Below, one piece after another: positions 53,099-63,846 of a DNA stretch of 64,000 nucleotides. The notes beneath the pieces were generated by a model, which was given only the letters and a program-made list of their open reading frames with translations, was not told the DNA's origin and searched no databases. The stretch is from Anaerotruncus colihominis (GTDB lineage Bacteria > Bacillota > Clostridia > Oscillospirales > Ruminococcaceae). A program made the translations under genes and the position numbers. The stretch spans positions 18,840-82,839 of the forward strand of contig NZ_VIQT01000014.1 of the NCBI RefSeq assembly GCF_010206195.1. The letters are read 5' to 3'. Within the stretch, counting starts at the first letter, position 1, and every line of letters begins with the position of its first letter.

Positions 53099-54223
53099 TC
53101 AAATGGCGCTGCCTTTGCTGATGTAGGTCGGATATGTTTCGTATCCAATCAACACGCGCGAATCCTTAATCAGCACGTCCTTGTCGGTAACGACATATTC
53201 AAGGTGCGCATTATCGCCGATATAGGTATTCTGCATGATAATGCAGTTCTTGAGCACCGCTCCCTTGCCAATCTTCGCGCCGCGGAATATGATGCAGTTT
53301 TGTACATCGCCATTGATGATACAGCCATCCGCAATCAGAGAATTTCCTACGCGCGCCGACAAGCCGTATTTAACCGGCACCTGGTCGCGTACCTTTGTGT
53401 AAACCGGCCGATCCTTTGGGAACAGCGTCGCGCGCACCTTCGGCTCAAGCAGCTCCATCGAGGCCGCGAAATACGAACGCATGTTGGAAACGCGCTGGGC
53501 ATATCCTTCAAACAGATACGCCTTGATATTCAGTTTGCCAAGCGCCGGCTGAATGGCATGGCGCATGAGCGAATAGTGATCGTATCCTTTTCCCTCGTTG
53601 ACAAGGCGCTCAAGCAAGGTTTTTTCGATCAGAAGGCCGTTCATGTAGATGGTCTGCGTTCCCTTGACATCCGGACGCACCATGATATCGGTGACATCCA
53701 TCGTTTCCTCATCGCAGGTGACAATCGTTGTATCACGCGCTATATCGGGCTGTACATCGGCCCGGCGGCACATCATGGTGATCTGTGCGCCGGAGCGGAT
53801 ATGCTCATTAATCATATCGCGCAGATCGATATTGGCAACGGTGTCGCAGTCGGCAAGCAGCACATATTTCGCGTTGTTGTGCCGGATAAAGTTGATCGCG
53901 CCCTGAAGCGCCTCGAGACGGCCACGATAGATACCGCTGGTCTGGCTGGCGAACGGCGGAATGATCACAAGGCCACCCACCTTGCGCGCAAGATCCCAGG
54001 CGCGGCCCGCGCCAACATGATCCATCAAAGATTGATAATTGCTCTTTGTGATAATGCCGATATCCTGAATATCCGCATTGACCATTGCGGAGAGCACAAA
54101 ATCGATCAAACGATAGCGGCCGCCAAACGGTACGGAACCGGTGGTGCGGCGTTCCGTCAGCTCTCCGAGCATATTGTCGTGCATGTTGGAGAAAATGATC
54201 CCCATTACCTTATTTGCCCTCAT
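53099..54223 (-). CDS. glgD: Glucose-1-phosphate adenylyltransferase subunit GlgD
   Basis: A 374-residue protein with a nucleotidyltransferase domain (VPFGGRYRLIDFVLSAMVNA) and left-handed beta-helix C-terminus (INGDVQNCIIFRGAKIGKG). In place of the GGxGxRL substrate loop it has MGIIFSNMHDNMLGELTERR, which marks the GlgD regulatory subunit. In Firmicutes, GlgC and GlgD form a hetero-oligomer with higher activity. It starts 4 bases after glgC stops. Confidence 0.94.
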   Translation of the reverse strand: MRANKVMGIIFSNMHDNMLGELTERRTTGSVPFGGRYRLIDFVLSAMVNADIQDIGIITKSNYQSLMDHVGAGRAWDLARKVGGLVIIPPFASQTSGIYRGRLEALQGAINFIRHNNAKYVLLADCDTVANIDLRDMINEHIRSGAQITMMCRRADVQPDIARDTTIVTCDEETMDVTDIMVRPDVKGTQTIYMNGLLIEKTLLERLVNEGKGYDHYSLMRHAIQPALGKLNIKAYLFEGYAQRVSNMRSYFAASMELLEPKVRATLFPKDRPVYTKVRDQVPVKYGLSARVGNSLIADGCIINGDVQNCIIFRGAKIGKGAVLKNCIIMQNTYIGDNAHLEYVVTDKDVLIKDSRVLIGYETYPTYISKGSAI

Positions 54224-54227
54224 GTTG

Positions 54228-55490
54228 TCACTGCACCCCCTCAATATCCTGCGGCTCATCCGCAGCCTTCACCGGCTGCTCCACGCCAGGAACATCCCGG
54301 TCGATCATCGCTTTGGGCTTCACAGCCGCGCCTGCGCCGATTTTAACATTGTTTCCGACAACGGCGATTCCCCAGGCGTCACGGTCCTGCGCATTTTCCG
54401 GGCGCTGTCCGACAATCGCGTTTTCACCGATCACGCAGTTTTCAGCAATGATCGAATATTCAACAATTGCACCCTTGCGGATCACGGTTCCGGGCATGAT
54501 GATCGAATCGCGCACAACCGCGCCGGATTCGATGGTCACGCCGGCGAAGATAATTGAAAAGTCGACCTTGCCCTCAATCGCGCAGCCCTCCGTCACCATC
54601 GAATTCTGCACGACAGCTCCATCCGCGATGTAATGCGGCGGCATCACCGGGTTGCGTGAGTAAATCTTCCAGCTTACATCATACAAATCGAGCGGAACCT
54701 TGGGGTCAAGCAGATCCATATTGGCTTCCCACAGGCTGTCGATCGTTCCGACATCCTTCCAATAGCCCTCAAACGGGTAAGCAACCATCTTCTGGCCGTC
54801 GGCCAGCATGGCGGGCAGGATATTTTTTCCGAAGTCCTTTGACGACAGCGGATCCTTCTCGTCGTCAATCAAGTACTTGCGCATCTTGCTCCACGAGAAG
54901 ATATAAATACCCATCGAGGCCAGGTTGCTCTTGGGCTTGGGCGGTTTTTCCTCAAACTCGAAAATCGTGCCGTCCGGGTATGTGTTCATGATGCCGAAAC
55001 GGGAGGCCTCCTCCATCGGCACCTGTAAAACAGCGATCGTGCAGTCCGCGTTTTTCTCCTTGTGGTAGGCAAGCATCTTTTCATAATCCATTTTATAAAT
55101 ATGGTCGCCCGAGAGGATCAGCACATACTCGGGATCATACCGCTCAATGAAATTAATATTCTGATAAATCGCGTTGGCTGTTCCTGTGTACCAGTCCGAG
55201 CCGGAGCTTTTCTGATACGGCGGTAGCACAAACACGCCGCCGTTGGAGCGGTCAAGGTCCCACGGCTGGCCGTTGCCGATATACTCATTGAGGATCAACG
55301 GCTGGTATTGCGTGAGCACGCCAACCGTGTCGATGCCTGAGTTGACACAGTTGGAGAGCGGAAAGTCGATGATCCTGTACTTGCCGCCAAATGGAACGGC
55401 CGGTTTGGCAAGGTTCTGCGTCAGCGTATAAAGCCGGCTCCCCTGGCCGCCGGCCAACAGCATGGCGATCCATTCCTTTTTCCGAAACAT
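54228..55490 (-). CDS. glgC: Glucose-1-phosphate adenylyltransferase
   Basis: A 420-residue catalytic subunit that makes ADP-glucose, the committed step of glycogen synthesis. Substrate loop [40 protein letters not shown], and the Asp-containing [28 protein letters not shown] and [20 protein letters not shown] are further family blocks. It lies 54 bases after glgB and 4 bases before glgD. Confidence 0.96.
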   Translation of the reverse strand: MFRKKEWIAMLLAGGQGSRLYTLTQNLAKPAVPFGGKYRIIDFPLSNCVNSGIDTVGVLTQYQPLILNEYIGNGQPWDLDRSNGGVFVLPPYQKSSGSDWYTGTANAIYQNINFIERYDPEYVLILSGDHIYKMDYEKMLAYHKEKNADCTIAVLQVPMEEASRFGIMNTYPDGTIFEFEEKPPKPKSNLASMGIYIFSWSKMRKYLIDDEKDPLSSKDFGKNILPAMLADGQKMVAYPFEGYWKDVGTIDSLWEANMDLLDPKVPLDLYDVSWKIYSRNPVMPPHYIADGAVVQNSMVTEGCAIEGKVDFSIIFAGVTIESGAVVRDSIIMPGTVIRKGAIVEYSIIAENCVIGENAIVGQRPENAQDRDAWGIAVVGNNVKIGAGAAVKPKAMIDRDVPGVEQPVKAADEPQDIEGVQ

Positions 55491-55544
55491 TGTTTAACCC
55501 CCTTGTATTCTGTCACGTCCGCACAGCCCCGCCGCGCAGACGTA

Positions 55545-57563
55545 TCAATCCGCTTTGCGCCTTGCCGCAGGTTTATTCGCCTTTTTCCTTCCGGCGGGCT
55601 TTTCAGCCTTTGTCTTTGTCTTGGCGGCAGCTTTCGTGACTGACGCCGCTTTTGCCTTGCGCGGACGCCCCTTGAGAAATACGGCCGCGAGCGGCGGAAC
55701 GGTCAATTCAATCGACTGCTTCATATCATGATCCGGAATTTTTCTGACGCGGATCGCCCCCGAATTTACCACGCCGCTTCCGCCAAAGCGCACATCATCC
55801 GTGTTGAATACCTCGTCATAAGATGTGGCGTCCGGCACGCCCACACGGTAGCGCTCGCGTGTGACCGGCGCGAAGTTGCAGAGCACAACCATCTCCCCAC
55901 CCTTTTCATCAGTGCGGCGGAACACAATGATATTGCGCGCATGATCGTCATGTGCCAGCCAATTGAATCCATCCCACGAATCTTCTACCTGCCAGAAGGC
56001 CGGCGTGTCGAGATAAAGTTGATTGAGCGTGCGCACAAAATCCTGCATCTGGCAGTGCGCGTCATAATCGAGCAGCATCCAATCGAGCTGCTGCTTATAA
56101 TTCCATTCGATAAACTGCGCGAACTCGCAGCCCATAAACAGCAGCTTTTTGCCGGGATGCGACATCATATAAGCAAGGAACACACGCGCGCCTGAAAATT
56201 TCATCGCGTAATCGCCGGGCATCTTGTTGATCAGCGAGCACTTTCCATGCACGACTTCATCGTGTGAAATGGGCAGGATAAAGTTTTCACTGAACGCATA
56301 AAACAGGCTGAATGTCAGCTTGTCGTGATTATAGCTGCGGAAGATCGGATCGAGCGACGTATACGCGATCATATCGTTCATCCAACCCATGTTCCACTTG
56401 AAATTGAAACCAAGCCCACCAACCGACGCCGGCTTTGTAACGAGCGGCCACGCAGTCGATTCCTCCGCGATCATCAGCGCATGCGGGTGCTCCGTGAGCA
56501 CCGCGGTGTTCATCTTCTGCAAAAACGCGACGGCTTCCAGATTCTCGCGGCCGCCGTTGATATTCGGCAGCCATTCCCAGTCCTCGCGCCCATAGTCAAG
56601 GTAGAGCATCGACGCGACCGCGTCGACGCGGATCCCGTCGATATGATACCGCTCAACCCAGAACATCGCGCTCGAGGTCAGAAAACAGATCACCTCGTTG
56701 CGTCCGAAATCGAAGATACGCGTACCCCAGTGCGCGTGCTCGCGCTTATGGACATCCTGGTATTCATAGAGGGGCTGTCCGTCAAACTCATAAAGCCCAT
56801 GCGCATCCTTGGGGAAATGAGCGGGCACCCAGTCCATGATTACGCCGATGCCCGCCTGGTGGCAGCGGTCGACAAAATACATGAAGTCAAACGGCGTGCC
56901 GTACCGCGAGGTCGGAGCGAAATACCCCGTCACCTGATATCCCCAGGAGCCGTCGTATGGATATTCCATCACCGGCATCAATTCCACATAATTATAGCCC
57001 ATGTCGGTCAGATACACGACCAACTCGTCGGCTGTCTTTCGGTAATCGTATGTATTACCGTCAGGGTAACGCCGCCAGGAGCCAAGGTGCAGCTCGTAAA
57101 TATTCATGGGGCTGCGGTATGGATTATGGCCCTGCCGCGACCGAAACCACGCCTCGTCATGCCACTCATAGCCCTCAATATCAAATAATTTGGAGGCGGT
57201 TTCCGGCGCGGTCTGCGCGTGGAAAGCATAGGGGTCGGCTTTCATCAGGGAACGCCCATCCCGTGTTCGGATGCAGTACTTGTATATATCGTATTGTTTG
57301 AGCCCTTCAATTGTACACTCCCAGACAGCCTTGTCCTCCAAAAGCGTCATAGGGTTCGCATCCGGATCCCACGCGTTAAAGTCGCCCACCACAGAGACAG
57401 ACGCGGCATTCGGCGCCCAGACGCGGAAGGTATATCCATCTTCCGAACCGGGGCGGCCACATTCAGGATGCGCACCAAGATATTCATACGCTTTGAAGTT
57501 TGTACCCTGGTGGAATAAATACAATGGCAAGTTTCCGGTTTTCTTTTCCTTCGGCTTTACCAT
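55545..57563 (-). CDS. glgB: 1,4-alpha-glucan branching enzyme with a basic C-terminal tail
   Basis: A 672-residue GH13 enzyme that introduces alpha-1,6 branches. N-terminal CBM48 domain (about 40-130), then the barrel with GIRVDAVASMLYLDYGRE (nucleophile Asp), LMIAEESTAWPLVT (acid Glu) and LPISHDEVVHGK (third acid). The last about 42 residues (from KGRPRKAKAA) are rich in Lys, Ala and Arg, resembling a histone-like or AT-hook-like tail and not part of the usual enzyme. It heads the glg operon; the ATG at 57563 follows AAGGAGG. Confidence 0.96.
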   Translation of the reverse strand: MVKPKEKKTGNLPLYLFHQGTNFKAYEYLGAHPECGRPGSEDGYTFRVWAPNAASVSVVGDFNAWDPDANPMTLLEDKAVWECTIEGLKQYDIYKYCIRTRDGRSLMKADPYAFHAQTAPETASKLFDIEGYEWHDEAWFRSRQGHNPYRSPMNIYELHLGSWRRYPDGNTYDYRKTADELVVYLTDMGYNYVELMPVMEYPYDGSWGYQVTGYFAPTSRYGTPFDFMYFVDRCHQAGIGVIMDWVPAHFPKDAHGLYEFDGQPLYEYQDVHKREHAHWGTRIFDFGRNEVICFLTSSAMFWVERYHIDGIRVDAVASMLYLDYGREDWEWLPNINGGRENLEAVAFLQKMNTAVLTEHPHALMIAEESTAWPLVTKPASVGGLGFNFKWNMGWMNDMIAYTSLDPIFRSYNHDKLTFSLFYAFSENFILPISHDEVVHGKCSLINKMPGDYAMKFSGARVFLAYMMSHPGKKLLFMGCEFAQFIEWNYKQQLDWMLLDYDAHCQMQDFVRTLNQLYLDTPAFWQVEDSWDGFNWLAHDDHARNIIVFRRTDEKGGEMVVLCNFAPVTRERYRVGVPDATSYDEVFNTDDVRFGGSGVVNSGAIRVRKIPDHDMKQSIELTVPPLAAVFLKGRPRKAKAASVTKAAAKTKTKAEKPAGRKKANKPAARRKAD

Positions 57564-57948
57564 TGCCTCACCTCCTTTTTTATATTTTAACAGTATTTGG
57601 ATTGATTTTCAAGTATTTATTGTGAAAATCCCAATAAAATCACTGAATAACCCGAACGTCTTTTATGCAATATATCTATTTTTTATTAATTTTCCTGTTC
57701 CTTTTGCCAAATCGAAAGAATCTGACCGGTTTTTGGCGCCGTACAAATAAATATCATATCATGGGGGGCGTGTCGAACGCAGGCCATTTTTTGTCAATAT
57801 AAAGCAAAATTTTTTCGCAGAGGTGCCGCCCATACAGCAGATCCATCACATGCGGTCAGGATTTACCCGGATCGCACGGCAGCACAGGTGATTTTATACA
57901 GCAAAAAGCACCCTTCCCGCCAAACGGAAAGGGTGCTTTTAAACGGTT
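57564..57948 (-). promoter_or_regulatory. glg operon promoter region and gap terminator
   Basis: The minus-strand promoter TTGAAA (57612-57607), 17-base spacer, TAAAAT (57589-57584) lies immediately before the ribosome site, giving a very short leader. A Spo0A-box match TGTCGAA is at 57771-57777. The gap terminator is at 57902-57942. No gene is seen in this AT-rich stretch. Confidence 0.65.
57902..57942 (-). terminator. Terminator after gap
   Basis: The stem AAAAGCACCCTTTCCG / GGGAAGGGTGCTTTTT has a short loop and a T-tract on the minus strand, beside the stop at 57949. Confidence 0.88.
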
Positions 57949-59293
<1,345 letters not shown>

Positions 59294-60451
59294 ATGGCTG
59301 GGTGCGACGATTATGTTTTTTTTGACCAGTTCACCGCGCTGTGCAGAGACGCCCAATTGCCTGCCGCTCTGATCGACCGCGATTTCAATCTGATCTGGCG
59401 CAGCCATGCCGCCGCTGCCGCTCTGCCCGCTTTGCTCCTTCCTGATGGAGCGCGTGTGCTGCTCGCCGGTTACACGCCCGAATTTATCTGCGAGCAGGTT
59501 GGCCGGACCGGCTTTTTTGTAACGGCGGCGCGCGCCGACCTGCATTTGGAGCGTCCGGTGCGCGTCAGCGCTTTCCCGGACACGACGGAGCGCTTTCTCT
59601 TGACCCCAGCCGGTTACGACGCCGCCGAGCTTGGCACCGGTATGCACCCGGAAGGGATCTTGCGCACGCTTTCCTCGTTTTCAAATCAATACCGCATGCC
59701 CATGACCGTTATTTTTTCCATGCTGACCTTGCTTTCCCGCTCCTGCGGGCCGCAGGCTGCCGCTGAAGACCTGGCCCGCTGCGGCGAATATATCAACGCC
59801 ATCAATCAAAGCGCTTTTCGCCTGTTGCGAAGCTGTAAATGGATTACGGAGCATATGCAGATCTCTTATGGGTTGTCGCCGAACCGTCCGAGCAGGGTCG
59901 ATCTGTACGGCCATCTGCGCGAGCTGTTTACTGCAGCGGCTGCGATCATCGAGCCGTGCGGCATCCCTGTAACCGTCCGTGTTCCCGACGGCGTTCTGCC
60001 AGCGGCGTGCGATACGGAAAAGCTCGGCCTGGTCATCGGCAACCTTTTGTCGAATGCCTGCCGTTTCACGCGCCCAGGCAACCGGATCAGCCTGCGCGTG
60101 CGGCGTCAGCAGACGGCGGTTTCCATCACCGTCTCAGACCGGGGCCTTGGCATTCCGCCCGATATCCAGCCGCGCGTTTTTGAAGCGTATTTTTCCTATG
60201 ACCACGGCGGCACCCCGTTCGCGGGAAATGGGCTTGGCCTTACCATTGCGCGCAGCGCGGCCGCTCTTATGGGCGGCGCGCTGGTCCTTACCTCCACGCC
60301 GGGGCGCGGCACCACCGTTATCTGCACCGTCCCCATCAACGAGCCGGACGATGCTCCGCCTGCTGTTTTCAGCACCGCGGCCGACTATGTTTCCAACCGC
60401 TTTTCCCTGCTGCGCGTCGCTCTGTCGGACAGCATTGACTGCCCGCTATGA
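59294..60451 (+). CDS. Soluble histidine-kinase-like ATPase lacking the phosphorylated His
   Basis: A 385-residue cytosolic protein with an N-terminal PAS-like region (about 10-110), a DHp-like helical hairpin and an intact HATPase domain: NLLSNACRF (N box), VSDRGLGIPPDI (G1), GNGLGLTIARSAA (G2). Where sensor kinases have SHELRTPLTAI, this protein has SNQYRMPMTVI, so the acceptor His is Asn131. No membrane helix and no adjacent response regulator. It may act as a phosphatase, adaptor or heterodimer partner. Tandem Spo0A boxes in its leader suggest a link to sporulation, which is inference. Confidence 0.8.
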   Translation: MAGCDDYVFFDQFTALCRDAQLPAALIDRDFNLIWRSHAAAAALPALLLPDGARVLLAGYTPEFICEQVGRTGFFVTAARADLHLERPVRVSAFPDTTERFLLTPAGYDAAELGTGMHPEGILRTLSSFSNQYRMPMTVIFSMLTLLSRSCGPQAAAEDLARCGEYINAINQSAFRLLRSCKWITEHMQISYGLSPNRPSRVDLYGHLRELFTAAAAIIEPCGIPVTVRVPDGVLPAACDTEKLGLVIGNLLSNACRFTRPGNRISLRVRRQQTAVSITVSDRGLGIPPDIQPRVFEAYFSYDHGGTPFAGNGLGLTIARSAAALMGGALVLTSTPGRGTTVICTVPINEPDDAPPAVFSTAADYVSNRFSLLRVALSDSIDCPL

Positions 60452-60625
60452 GCGCCGTGAAGCGCGCCCGTTTTCCGCTGCGCCGGGAAACGGGCCTTTT
60501 CCTTTTTGTCTGCCCGCTATACAAGTTGACATTTTGCGCCCGCCGTTGTATCATCACAGTTATTAACGGATAACCAATGATGCCCAAACTATGGGGCTAT
60601 TTTGTCATCGAAGGAGAGGACATGC

Positions 60626-60799
60626 ATGTTTGAGCTTTTAGAAGATATCATAGACCTGTTCTGGTGGATTGCGCCGTTTGTCTTTGTATTCACACTCCTG
60701 CGTGCGGTACAGGAGACAATCCGCGGCGGGGAAAAGAACATCATATACGGCGTGGCTGCGGCTGTCAGCATGATTGTCATTGTTATAGCCATTGCCTAA
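60626..60799 (+). CDS. Small membrane protein, unknown
   Basis: A 57-residue protein with two hydrophobic segments (DLFWWIAPFVFVFTLLRAV and IYGVAAAVSMIVIVIAIA). The ATG at 60626 follows AAGGAGAGG. It is too short to classify, but the strong ribosome site and coherent membrane topology support a real gene. It precedes metG, with 145 bases and a promoter between. Confidence 0.6.
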   Translation: MFELLEDIIDLFWWIAPFVFVFTLLRAVQETIRGGEKNIIYGVAAAVSMIVIVIAIA

Positions 60800-60864
60800 G
60801 CCGCCTTTTGCAGGCCAGCGCTGCCCCATTTTGCAATTTTACCGGTAAATGTTTGCAATTTCCC

Positions 60865-60893
60865 TGTTCATTCCGAAGCTTTCGTGGTATACT
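60865..60893 (+). promoter_or_regulatory. Promoter of metG
   Basis: TGTTCA (60865-60870), a 17-base spacer and TATACT (60888-60893) with an extended TG, 52 bases before the start codon. Confidence 0.5.
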
Positions 60894-60944
60894 ATATTAT
60901 TATATTTTACGACATCAAACGCATACAAGGAGGCTCCCTTCGAT

Positions 60945-62921
60945 ATGAATGGAACAGGAAAGACGTTTTATATCACCACGCCGATTTACTACCCTTCCGA
61001 TAAGCTGCATATCGGGCACAGCTACTGCACCGTGGCCACCGACGTTATGGCGCGCTACAAGCGGATGCAGGGGTTTGATGTCATGTTTTTGACCGGAACG
61101 GATGAGCACGGACAGAAGATCGAGCAGAAGGCGCTCGCGGCCGGCGTCACGCCACAGGCGTACGTTGATAAAATTGTCGGCGGCATCAAGGAGCTGTGGA
61201 AGCTGCTCAACATCTCAAACGACCGGTTCGTGCGCACAACGGACGATTATCATGTCGAATCGATCCAGAAAATCTTCAAGGACCTGTACGACAGGGGCTA
61301 TATTTACAAAGGCTCCTATAAAGGCAAATACTGTACGCCGTGCGAATCGTTCTGGACAGACAGCCAGCTGGTTGACGGCAAGTGTCCCGACTGCGGGCGC
61401 GAGGTTGCCGACGCCGAGGAGGAAGCTTACTTTTTCAAGCTGTCGGCTTTCGGCGACCGCATCCTCAAGCTCTATGAGGACAACCCCCAGTTTATGGAGC
61501 CGCAGAGCCGCATGAACGAGATGGTCAACAACTTCATCAAACCGGGGCTTGAGGATCTGTGCGTGTCGCGCACCTCGTTCAAATGGGGCATTCCGGTTAC
61601 TTTCGATCCCAAGCATGTCGTTTATGTCTGGGTCGACGCTCTGACAAACTACATCACCGCACTTGGCTACGGCAATGGCCGCTACCATGATTTTGAAAAG
61701 TACTGGCCTGCCGATGTGCATTTTGTCGGTAAGGAAATCATCCGGTTCCACACGATCATCTGGCCCGCCATGCTTATGGCGCTCGACCTGCCGCTTCCAA
61801 AAAAGGTATTCGGCCATGGCTGGCTGCTGCTTGAAGGCGGCAAGATGTCAAAGTCAAAGGGCAATGTCGTCGATCCGGTCGTGCTGGTGGACCGTTACGG
61901 CGTCGACGCCATCCGCTATTTCCTGCTGCGCGAATTCCCATTCGGTTCAGACGGCCTGTTTTCAAACGAAAGCCTGATCACGCGCATCAACGCCGACCTG
62001 GCCAACGATTTGGGCAACCTTGTCTCGCGTTCCGTCGCGATGGCTGAAAAATATTTCGGAAACGCCCTGCCCTCGGAGCGCAAGTCCGAACCGATTGACG
62101 ACGAGATCATCTCGATCGCCAAATCGCTTAAAGAAACGTACGACCGCCACATGGAGTCCTACGCTTTCCAGAACGCGCTGATCGATATTTTCAAGCTGAT
62201 CTCCCGCACCAATAAGTACATCGATGAAACAGCGCCCTGGGTGCTGGCCAAGGACGAAGCAAACCGGCCGCGTCTGGCAACCGTGATTTACAATCTGCTG
62301 GAGTGCGTGCGCATCTGCGCAATTCTGCTTACGCCGTTTATGCCGGCGACCTCGCCGAAGATTTTCGCGCAGATCGGAGCGCCTGAGGCAGTGACAGCCT
62401 ATGAATCCGCCGGAACCTGGGGCCTTCTGCCCGCAGACGTCCATGTGCATAAGGGGGAGGGCCTGTTCCCGCGCATCGACGTGGCCAAGGAGCTTGCCGC
62501 GCTTGAACAGGCGAAGGATGAGGCGGCCAAAGCCGCTGCGTCTGCCAAACAAGCGGCGCCGGAAAAGCGCGCCGCGCCCGAGGGCGTTGCCTCGCTGATC
62601 GCGATCGACGATTTCGCCAAGGTGCAGCTGCGCGTCGCGCAGGTCATGTCATGCGAACCAGTCAAGCGCACCGCCAAGCTGCTGCGCCTCATGCTTGATG
62701 ATGGCAGCGGTACGCCGCGCCAGGTGCTTTCCGGCATTCATCCCTGGTACGAGCCTGACGCGTTGATCGGCAAAAAGCTTATCGTGGTGGCCAATCTCAA
62801 GCCCGCCAAGCTGTGCGGTGTTGAATCAAACGGTATGATTCTCGCTGCCGACGCAGGTGAAAACGATGTCAAAGTGATCTTTGTTGATGAAAGCATCCCC
62901 TGTGGCTCTGTCGTTCGCTGA
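60945..62921 (+). CDS. metG: Methionyl-tRNA synthetase with C-terminal tRNA-binding domain
   Basis: A 658-residue class I enzyme. HIGH motif at 22-25 (KLHIGHSYC), a four-Cys zinc knuckle (CTPCESFWTD and CPDCGREV), the KMSKS loop GGKMSKSKGN, an anticodon-binding helical domain, and a C-terminal EMAP/Trbp111-type OB domain (IDDFAKVQLRVAQVMSCEPV) after an Ala/Lys-rich linker (QAKDEAAKAAASAKQAAPEK). The ATG at 60945 has AAGGAGG about 10 bases upstream. Confidence 0.97.
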   Translation: MNGTGKTFYITTPIYYPSDKLHIGHSYCTVATDVMARYKRMQGFDVMFLTGTDEHGQKIEQKALAAGVTPQAYVDKIVGGIKELWKLLNISNDRFVRTTDDYHVESIQKIFKDLYDRGYIYKGSYKGKYCTPCESFWTDSQLVDGKCPDCGREVADAEEEAYFFKLSAFGDRILKLYEDNPQFMEPQSRMNEMVNNFIKPGLEDLCVSRTSFKWGIPVTFDPKHVVYVWVDALTNYITALGYGNGRYHDFEKYWPADVHFVGKEIIRFHTIIWPAMLMALDLPLPKKVFGHGWLLLEGGKMSKSKGNVVDPVVLVDRYGVDAIRYFLLREFPFGSDGLFSNESLITRINADLANDLGNLVSRSVAMAEKYFGNALPSERKSEPIDDEIISIAKSLKETYDRHMESYAFQNALIDIFKLISRTNKYIDETAPWVLAKDEANRPRLATVIYNLLECVRICAILLTPFMPATSPKIFAQIGAPEAVTAYESAGTWGLLPADVHVHKGEGLFPRIDVAKELAALEQAKDEAAKAAASAKQAAPEKRAAPEGVASLIAIDDFAKVQLRVAQVMSCEPVKRTAKLLRLMLDDGSGTPRQVLSGIHPWYEPDALIGKKLIVVANLKPAKLCGVESNGMILAADAGENDVKVIFVDESIPCGSVVR

Positions 62922-62973
62922 TTGGCGTTTTTTGGGGGCTTGGATGATGCCTGGCTTATCAAGCTGTTTCTGA

Positions 62974-63018
62974 CCCGCGGCGCAGCCGGCAAACCTGGTT
63001 TGCCGGCTGCGCCGCGGC
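62974..63018. repeat. Long perfect hairpin between metG and tatD
   Basis: A 19-base arm (CCGCGGCGCAGCCGGCAAA) pairs perfectly with its complement around a 5- to 7-base loop. No T-tract follows, so it may affect stability or processing of a metG-tatD transcript. Confidence 0.8.
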
Positions 63019-63047
63019 TCTATGTCCAAGTGAAAGGGGATTGGTGC

Positions 63048-63812
63048 ATGTACCGGAATATTTTTGATACCCACGCGCATTACGACGATCATAAATTCGA
63101 CGACGACCGCTGTGCGCTGCTTGACAGCCTGCCCGAGAAGGGCGTCTGCGGCGTGGTGAACGCCGCGAGCGATCTTGCATCAAGTGTAAAGGGAATTGAT
63201 CTTACAGCCCGCTGGCCGTGGCTGTACTGCGCCGTGGGCGTCCATCCGCACGAGGCGGATGGCTTTCAGGCGGGCGACCTTGCAAAGCTCGCCGAATACA
63301 GCCGCCTTGAAAAGGTGGTCGCCATCGGAGAAATTGGGCTTGATTACCACTATGATTTCTCACCGCGCGATAAACAGCGCACGGTTTTTGAAGCGCAGAC
63401 GCAGCTCGCCTGCGACCTTGGGCTGCCGGTGATCATTCACGACCGCGAAGCGCACGCCGATACCATGGAGGTTCTGCGCAAATACCGCCCCAAAGGGATC
63501 GTTCATTGTTTTTCAGGAAGCGCCGAAATGGCAATGGAAGTCGTGAAGCTCGGCATGTATGTTGCATTTGGCGGCGCGGTTACGTTTAAAAACGCACGGC
63601 GCGCCGTGCAGGCGGCGGCCGTGGTTCCAGACGACCGCCTGCTTGTTGAAACGGATTGCCCCTATATGGCCCCGGAACCATTGCGCGGAAAGCGCTGTGA
63701 CTCCTCAATGATCGCGTATGTTGCCGAGCGCCTCGCGGCAATCCGCGGTGTTGACCCACAGGCTCTGCTTGATCAAACCTGTGCCAACGCACAGGCTGTA
63801 TACAATATTTGA
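63048..63812 (+). CDS. tatD: TatD-family metal-dependent nuclease
   Basis: A 254-residue TIM-barrel hydrolase. Metal ligands in FDTHAHYDD (His9, His11), AVGVHPHEAD, AIGEIGLDYHY (Glu), PVIIHDREAH, GIVHCFSG and LVETDCPYMAP. The ATG at 63048 follows AAAGGGG. TatD genes commonly follow metG in Firmicutes, as here. Members act as 3'-5' exonucleases on DNA or D-aminoacyl-tRNA; the precise role is not shown by sequence. Confidence 0.95.
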   Translation: MYRNIFDTHAHYDDHKFDDDRCALLDSLPEKGVCGVVNAASDLASSVKGIDLTARWPWLYCAVGVHPHEADGFQAGDLAKLAEYSRLEKVVAIGEIGLDYHYDFSPRDKQRTVFEAQTQLACDLGLPVIIHDREAHADTMEVLRKYRPKGIVHCFSGSAEMAMEVVKLGMYVAFGGAVTFKNARRAVQAAAVVPDDRLLVETDCPYMAPEPLRGKRCDSSMIAYVAERLAAIRGVDPQALLDQTCANAQAVYNI

Positions 63813-63846
63813 TATTCCTAAAATATATTCCAGGATGTGATAAAAT

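Noticed and set aside
60800..60944. T-box leader before metG (and before lysS or trpS)
   Set aside because: I looked for the T-box core sequence and a specifier hairpin and saw neither.
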